64,000 nt of DNA from Euwallacea fornicatus (taxonomy: Eukaryota; Arthropoda; Insecta; Coleoptera; Curculionidae), in assembly GCF_040115645.1 (NCBI RefSeq), contig NC_089551.1, positions 4,526,001 to 4,590,000 of the forward strand. The letters are read 5' to 3'. The position numbers were made by a program, and so were the translations under genes. The notes below the pieces were generated by a model that worked only from the letters and a program-made list of their open reading frames with translations, was not told the DNA's origin and searched no databases. Below, piece after piece: positions 60,112-64,000 of this stretch; position 1 is the first letter of the stretch; the number at the start of each line of letters is the position of its first letter.

Positions 60112-63100
60112 ATGGCATCATTTTGTAGAATAGTGGCGACGGCAGCAAGGAAAAATGTCTGGTCACCCGCTGTTCGATGTGCAAGTAGTTCAGTCAAAGG
60201 TAGGGGTGATTGGGTCTATCCTCTTTTACAGTGTAGGCACAATTACGTAATTCGTGTTATGCAGGGGTTTCTCCTCGGAAATCCCCTTTCTCTATGAATT
60301 CGTGACTTATGAATTACCTTCTCAACTAATTTTATCATAATAGAGTCCCCTTTCTTGTAATAGGGATTCAGAACTTATGAAATTTTTCATTCTGAAGGTG
60401 TGTTTTTTTTTTCATTTGGTATTTAACTTATTACTTATGTGATAAAATGTCTCTTTAACTAAACTGTCCACAAGAATTGGCGAAATAGCTCATTATTTAT
60501 CTTACATTAAAAAGTTTTTACTTTAGAAATTCTTTAGTTAGTCTTCTTGCATAAAAATGTTTCGAAATGTCTATTCGATTTAAAATCAGTGAATGTTCAT
60601 CCATACTCTAAAGCACGTTTAGCAAAAATCACAATATATTTTGGTCTTTAGAGCAGTATTTGATGGCATTTTGGAAAATGTTACAAGACATTTGTAGAAT
60701 TTGAATAAAAAACTATCTTTTGAATATTAGACTATGAAAAATTAGTTATGTTAGCTAATGATTGATTAATTTAACAAAGTCTGGAAATATTAAAAATTGG
60801 CTGGTGTAAAAGATTTCCTTAAGATCTTTTAAGCACCAGTGATTGTTTGCAGTGACAATGTTTAATAAACTTATCCAAAATGATCCCATTTCAACCTGTA
60901 TAAGGAATTCACATTAATAAATTTAGCAAATTACTTAATTTTTTGTTGTTTCAATAAATATTACCACTGAGTAGTGATTAAAAATTAGGATCTGAGTGCA
61001 AGTTATTTTATTCTAAAGAATAGTTTGAGGGAAAATATTGGAAATTTTTGAAGCAAGTTGTTTACAACTGGCTAATTATAAAGGCAAACTTGATGTGACA
61101 AGGAGTGGTAGGGTAACAAGACTGCATCAAAGTATTGTCTTAGATATGGCAGCTGTGCTTCAAAAGTTATACAGATTGTCGTAAAAACAGTGGGTCAAGC
61201 TATAACTCAACTATTTATGAAGGAATTTTGATGAATCAAAAACCAAATAAAATAATATTTTTCAGACCATTAAGTAATGTCAAAGTTGATTCTTTTTTTA
61301 ACTCAACTTTCCCTGCTTCAGATGTAAGCTCAGAATTTCAAATAGAACTCCATATTTTTTTTACATTTTTTAATAGAAAATATTTTTCTGAATTTAATGA
61401 TGTTTGACAAGTTAATGTTAAAATAATTTTTAAGTGCCAAAAATTGAAAAATTTGGACATTATAAGTTATTTGATCATCTCTAAGTTATTTTGGGATTAT
61501 CTACATTTCATTCCATCTCATCCTATTGTGTCATTTTGTACAAAAGTGCTTAGTACCATGGACAAGTGGCCCCTAACTATTGAAACGACGTCATTTTTCC
61601 ACATAGTTTTCTATGATCAGTTATGCTGCAAAGGTCATAATTGTAAATTGGTTCTTTAGTGCAGTAAAAAGTTATCAGTGTTGCTATTGGCAATAATTGT
61701 CAGTTGTGAAATTTCGACAAATATGTTGTTAAATGCAGAAGAAAAATTACATTTTTTTAGTTAAAAATTATTTTAAAATTAACTTGTCATACATTATTTA
61801 ATTACGAAAAATATTTTCTATCAAAAATATAAAAAAATATGGAGTTCCATTTGAAATTCTAAAGTTGACACCTGAAGCAAAAGAAGTTGAGTTAAAAAAA
61901 CAACTTTGACATTACTTAGTAGTCTGAAAAATATCATGTTATTTGATTTTTAGTCCATGAAAATCTGTTTATAAATAACTGAGCTATAATTTCCCCCGTT
62001 TTTTGATTAATCTTCTATGATGGCGTTGTTATCTGAGGTACGCTGAGAAGTTGTACCAAAAAATCAAGTAAATCGATTTGTAGAGGAGGAAAATGACGAT
62101 GAAAATAGTTTTCACATAATCTCTTGACATAAAATCAGAATGCTACAAAAATTGCATTGTGAAAATTCGTCTTTTCGGAAATAATCAGTATTTAAAATGT
62201 TTTCTTGTCTAGAATTATTTTCCAGGGATTGCGTTATCACGGTTCGATTCTCGCTGCCGAACAATTGGTCGGTGAATAATGGTGCATTTAAATTTAAATC
62301 GAATATATGTTGCAAACCAACGTTTACATTTCATATTAATATTCATCCAGCGGACCGTAAAAAACTAAAAAATATATTGAGATTGGTGTAAACATTAACT
62401 CTGTTCCAATAAGAATTTATAAAAAATTTAACTTGAAATGTACTGTTCATATCTTTGGCTGTTTGCCAATTTACAATCAGCTTACCCCTCTCTATTAGAA
62501 CAAATGTATGTTAATCATTTTTTCCAGAGGCGAGTAGATCAATATTAATCTGAAAGCAAGTTTACTGTAAAACAGAGTCGTATGGCTAATTCTTCTTTAC
62601 TTAGTAAATACAAACGAGTTAATAATTTCTTCATTGATTTACTCTGCAGCGTAGTTTATTGCACCCAAAGATTGAACAACCTCAGTAGAATATGTAAGAA
62701 TTGGCTAAATCCATATTAACTATGTTACAATATTGATCCAAAGAAAGTACTTTCACGGATTTGTTGATTTATTGAGAAGCAAGTATCGAATCGTGAAAAC
62801 TCGTCGAAAAAAGTTTTTTTGTTATAGTGAGTTTAACTAAAGTTGTTCAAGAGAAGCGAACTGTGTTAACGTGATTTTACTGTGGCAAGTACAACGCTAG
62901 ATTAAGTATATATATATATATGTATTAATTTTTGTGTTGCAACAGAAGACCTTCGTTTTTTAACAAATTTGCTGATTATAGAATTCCACATGCACTCTTT
63001 CTGTTGCAGTTACATTCGGAGACCCACTTGAACATGCCACCGGATTAGAAAAACGAGAAATGTTAGCCAAGGTAGCTGGCAATTCAAATCCATTCGATAC

Positions 63101-63293
63101 CAAGGTATTCAAGAAAGGGCCGGGAACCAGGACCCAACCAACCGAAATCCCTTCAGCTTACTCCGCGAGAATTGTTGGCTGCACTTGCGATGAAGAAGCA
63201 ACGAGTATTAGTTTTATGTGGCTGCACATGGGAGAGCCCAAAAGATGCGAATGCGGTCACTGGTACAAGTTGGTTCACAAGGCACCTGTTTAA
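60112..63293 (+). CDS. COX5B: cytochrome c oxidase subunit 5B
   Basis: Exons 60112-60199 and 63010-63293 join through a G|TT codon for 123 aa. The presequence is basic with Ser/Ala (MASFCRIVATAARKNVWSPA). The mature domain starts at GDPLEHATGLEKREMLA, then SNPFDTKVFKKGPGTR. The zinc site is complete: Cys pair in RIVGCTCDEEATS and Cys pair in KRCECGHWYKL, i.e. C-x-C and C-x-C (human has C-x-x-C in the second). GHWYKLVHKAPV is the end. It is a nuclear-encoded, matrix-side zinc subunit of complex IV. The single intron is 2.8 kb and contains a palindromic insertion. Confidence 0.94.
61130..62060. mobile_element. palindromic insertion in the COX5B intron
   Basis: The left arm (about 61190-61440) and right arm (about 61735-61995) are inverted copies with about 300 bp between them. 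Shared blocks include ttgagttaaaaaaacaactt on the right and its diverged complement near 61285-61310, and atggagttccattt / aatagaactccat. A weaker match extends outward to about 61130 and 62060. No transposase was seen; it is probably a miniature foldback element. Confidence 0.65.
62905..62925. repeat. (TA)n microsatellite
   Basis: A short run of alternating TA (tatatatatatat) in the COX5B intron, about 90 bp before the exon 2 acceptor. Confidence 0.7.
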
Positions 63294-63884
63294 AGCTCTG
63301 CTTGTTAATTAGATCCGTCATTTGCGCATTAGTATGTAAATATAAACGTTCCGAATGGAAGTACCGTGTTTCATTTTTTTCATGGAATTTTATTGTTAAG
63401 AAAACAATGAGTCCTGGTACTGGTGTACTTGAATCATCCCATAAGAATGGCATAACTGTCTCCAAATGTGGCAGATGAAATTAATTTCGCAATGCTATTC
63501 AAATGGGATGATCTGAGTATTAGTTGTGATTCAATTGGGACCTGTTTCGAAAACGATCATCGTATGTGAGGGGGTTGCAACAGCTGATAAGAGTATAAAA
63601 TTATGCTGGAGTGCAGACCGCAAATTTGTGTTAAGGTTAATGTAATGTATTGCTTTTTGGTATAGTTTTTCAAAATTATCCAAAACTGCTAGTAACAATG
63701 AAAAAAGAAAGATTTTTTTTCAAAAGTCGTATGTTTATGGAAAAAGTAAAATATGGTCGTATTTCGATAGCCCGACAACGTTAAAAATTGCTAGGAGAAC
63801 TGTCGCCCAAGGCAAAGCGTCTATAACAGATTCCATGAAATTTTGAAAAATAAATGACCAATGATGATTCGTCATCATTTGCAG
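63294..63884. other. COX5B 3' UTR and spacer
   Basis: No canonical AATAAA is evident soon after the COX5B stop. No other feature is recognised up to the candidate exon at the window edge. Confidence 0.35.
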
Positions 63885-64000
63885 TTTCATTGGGAAGTCC
63901 GTCAGTGGTACAACACGCTGCCAACCTCCAATCACAAACTGTGCTATCTAAAACCCCATCGCCTACAGTGAAGGGCGACGATAATCCTTTCGATGTAAAA
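63885..64000 (+). CDS. open exon of an unidentified gene (partial)
   Basis: A TTTGCAG acceptor precedes 116 bases with no stop, reading SLGSPSVVQHAANLQSQ, then TVLSKTPSPTVKGDDNPFDV up to the window edge. The composition is less AT-rich than the flanks, as in other exons here. It contains an NPF tripeptide, the ligand of EH domains in endocytic proteins, but three residues are weak evidence. Upstream exons were not found between 63294 and 63884, so it may be an internal or first coding exon of a gene running right. Confidence 0.4.

Noticed and set aside
1..64000. CRISPR array, operon, Shine-Dalgarno sites or other prokaryotic features
   Set aside because: Genes have spliceosomal introns and animal protein families; no regularly spaced short direct repeats were seen.

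Overview
The window reads as AT-rich insect nuclear DNA: compact multi-exon genes, mostly short GT-AG introns, divergent gene pairs, and several generations of Tc1/mariner-type DNA transposons. A beetle is plausible, but nothing here fixes the species. Exon joins were made by hand, by matching splice sites, codon phase and family similarity; no alignment or search was run.

1-22 kb is transposon-dominated. It holds four exons of a synaptotagmin-14-like gene on the minus strand (about 1.6-9.3 kb, open at both ends), whose 6.5 kb intron carries a Tc1-like element (2689-4120) and two palindrome-ended elements (4671-6577, 6771-8293). Further foldback elements lie at 370-1236, 13.0-13.8, 13.83-14.46 and 14.78-15.43 kb. 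At 16.2-21.8 kb a 5.6 kb element with long inverted ends contains a second element of the same broad class (17684-19965) and a cecropia-like mariner (20141-21347). 9.3-13.0 kb has no gene I can support.

22-45 kb is gene-rich. In order: a four-TM glycoprotein-like gene resembling TMEM179 (+); a 14-finger C2H2 protein (-, 724 aa) with an IR/DR Tc1 element in its first intron; NDUFS5 (-); BLVRB (+); NAA80 (-); MED6 (+, with a probable GC-AG intron); Max (-); Lasp (+). Several are divergent pairs sharing a 5' spacer (NDUFS5/BLVRB, NAA80/MED6, Max/Lasp) or convergent pairs (BLVRB/NAA80, MED6/Max).

45-64 kb is sparser. It holds a 118-aa single-pass membrane protein of unknown function (-), COX7A (-) with a GC-rich hairpin-bearing insertion upstream, a degraded IR/DR Tc1 element (53176-55042), another transposase relic near 56 kb, Rae1 (-), COX5B (+, with a palindromic insertion in its only intron), and an open exon of an unidentified gene at the right edge.

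The host genes serve mitochondrial respiration (NDUFS5, COX7A, COX5B), transcription (MED6, Max, zinc finger), mRNA export (Rae1), actin biology (Lasp, NAA80), redox metabolism (BLVRB) and membrane trafficking (Syt14). I see no shared pathway beyond the three respiratory subunits. I found no clearly new biological system. The best leads are a subterminal motif shared by three palindromic elements, the nested palindromes as possible dsRNA sources, and the hairpin cluster near 52 kb.
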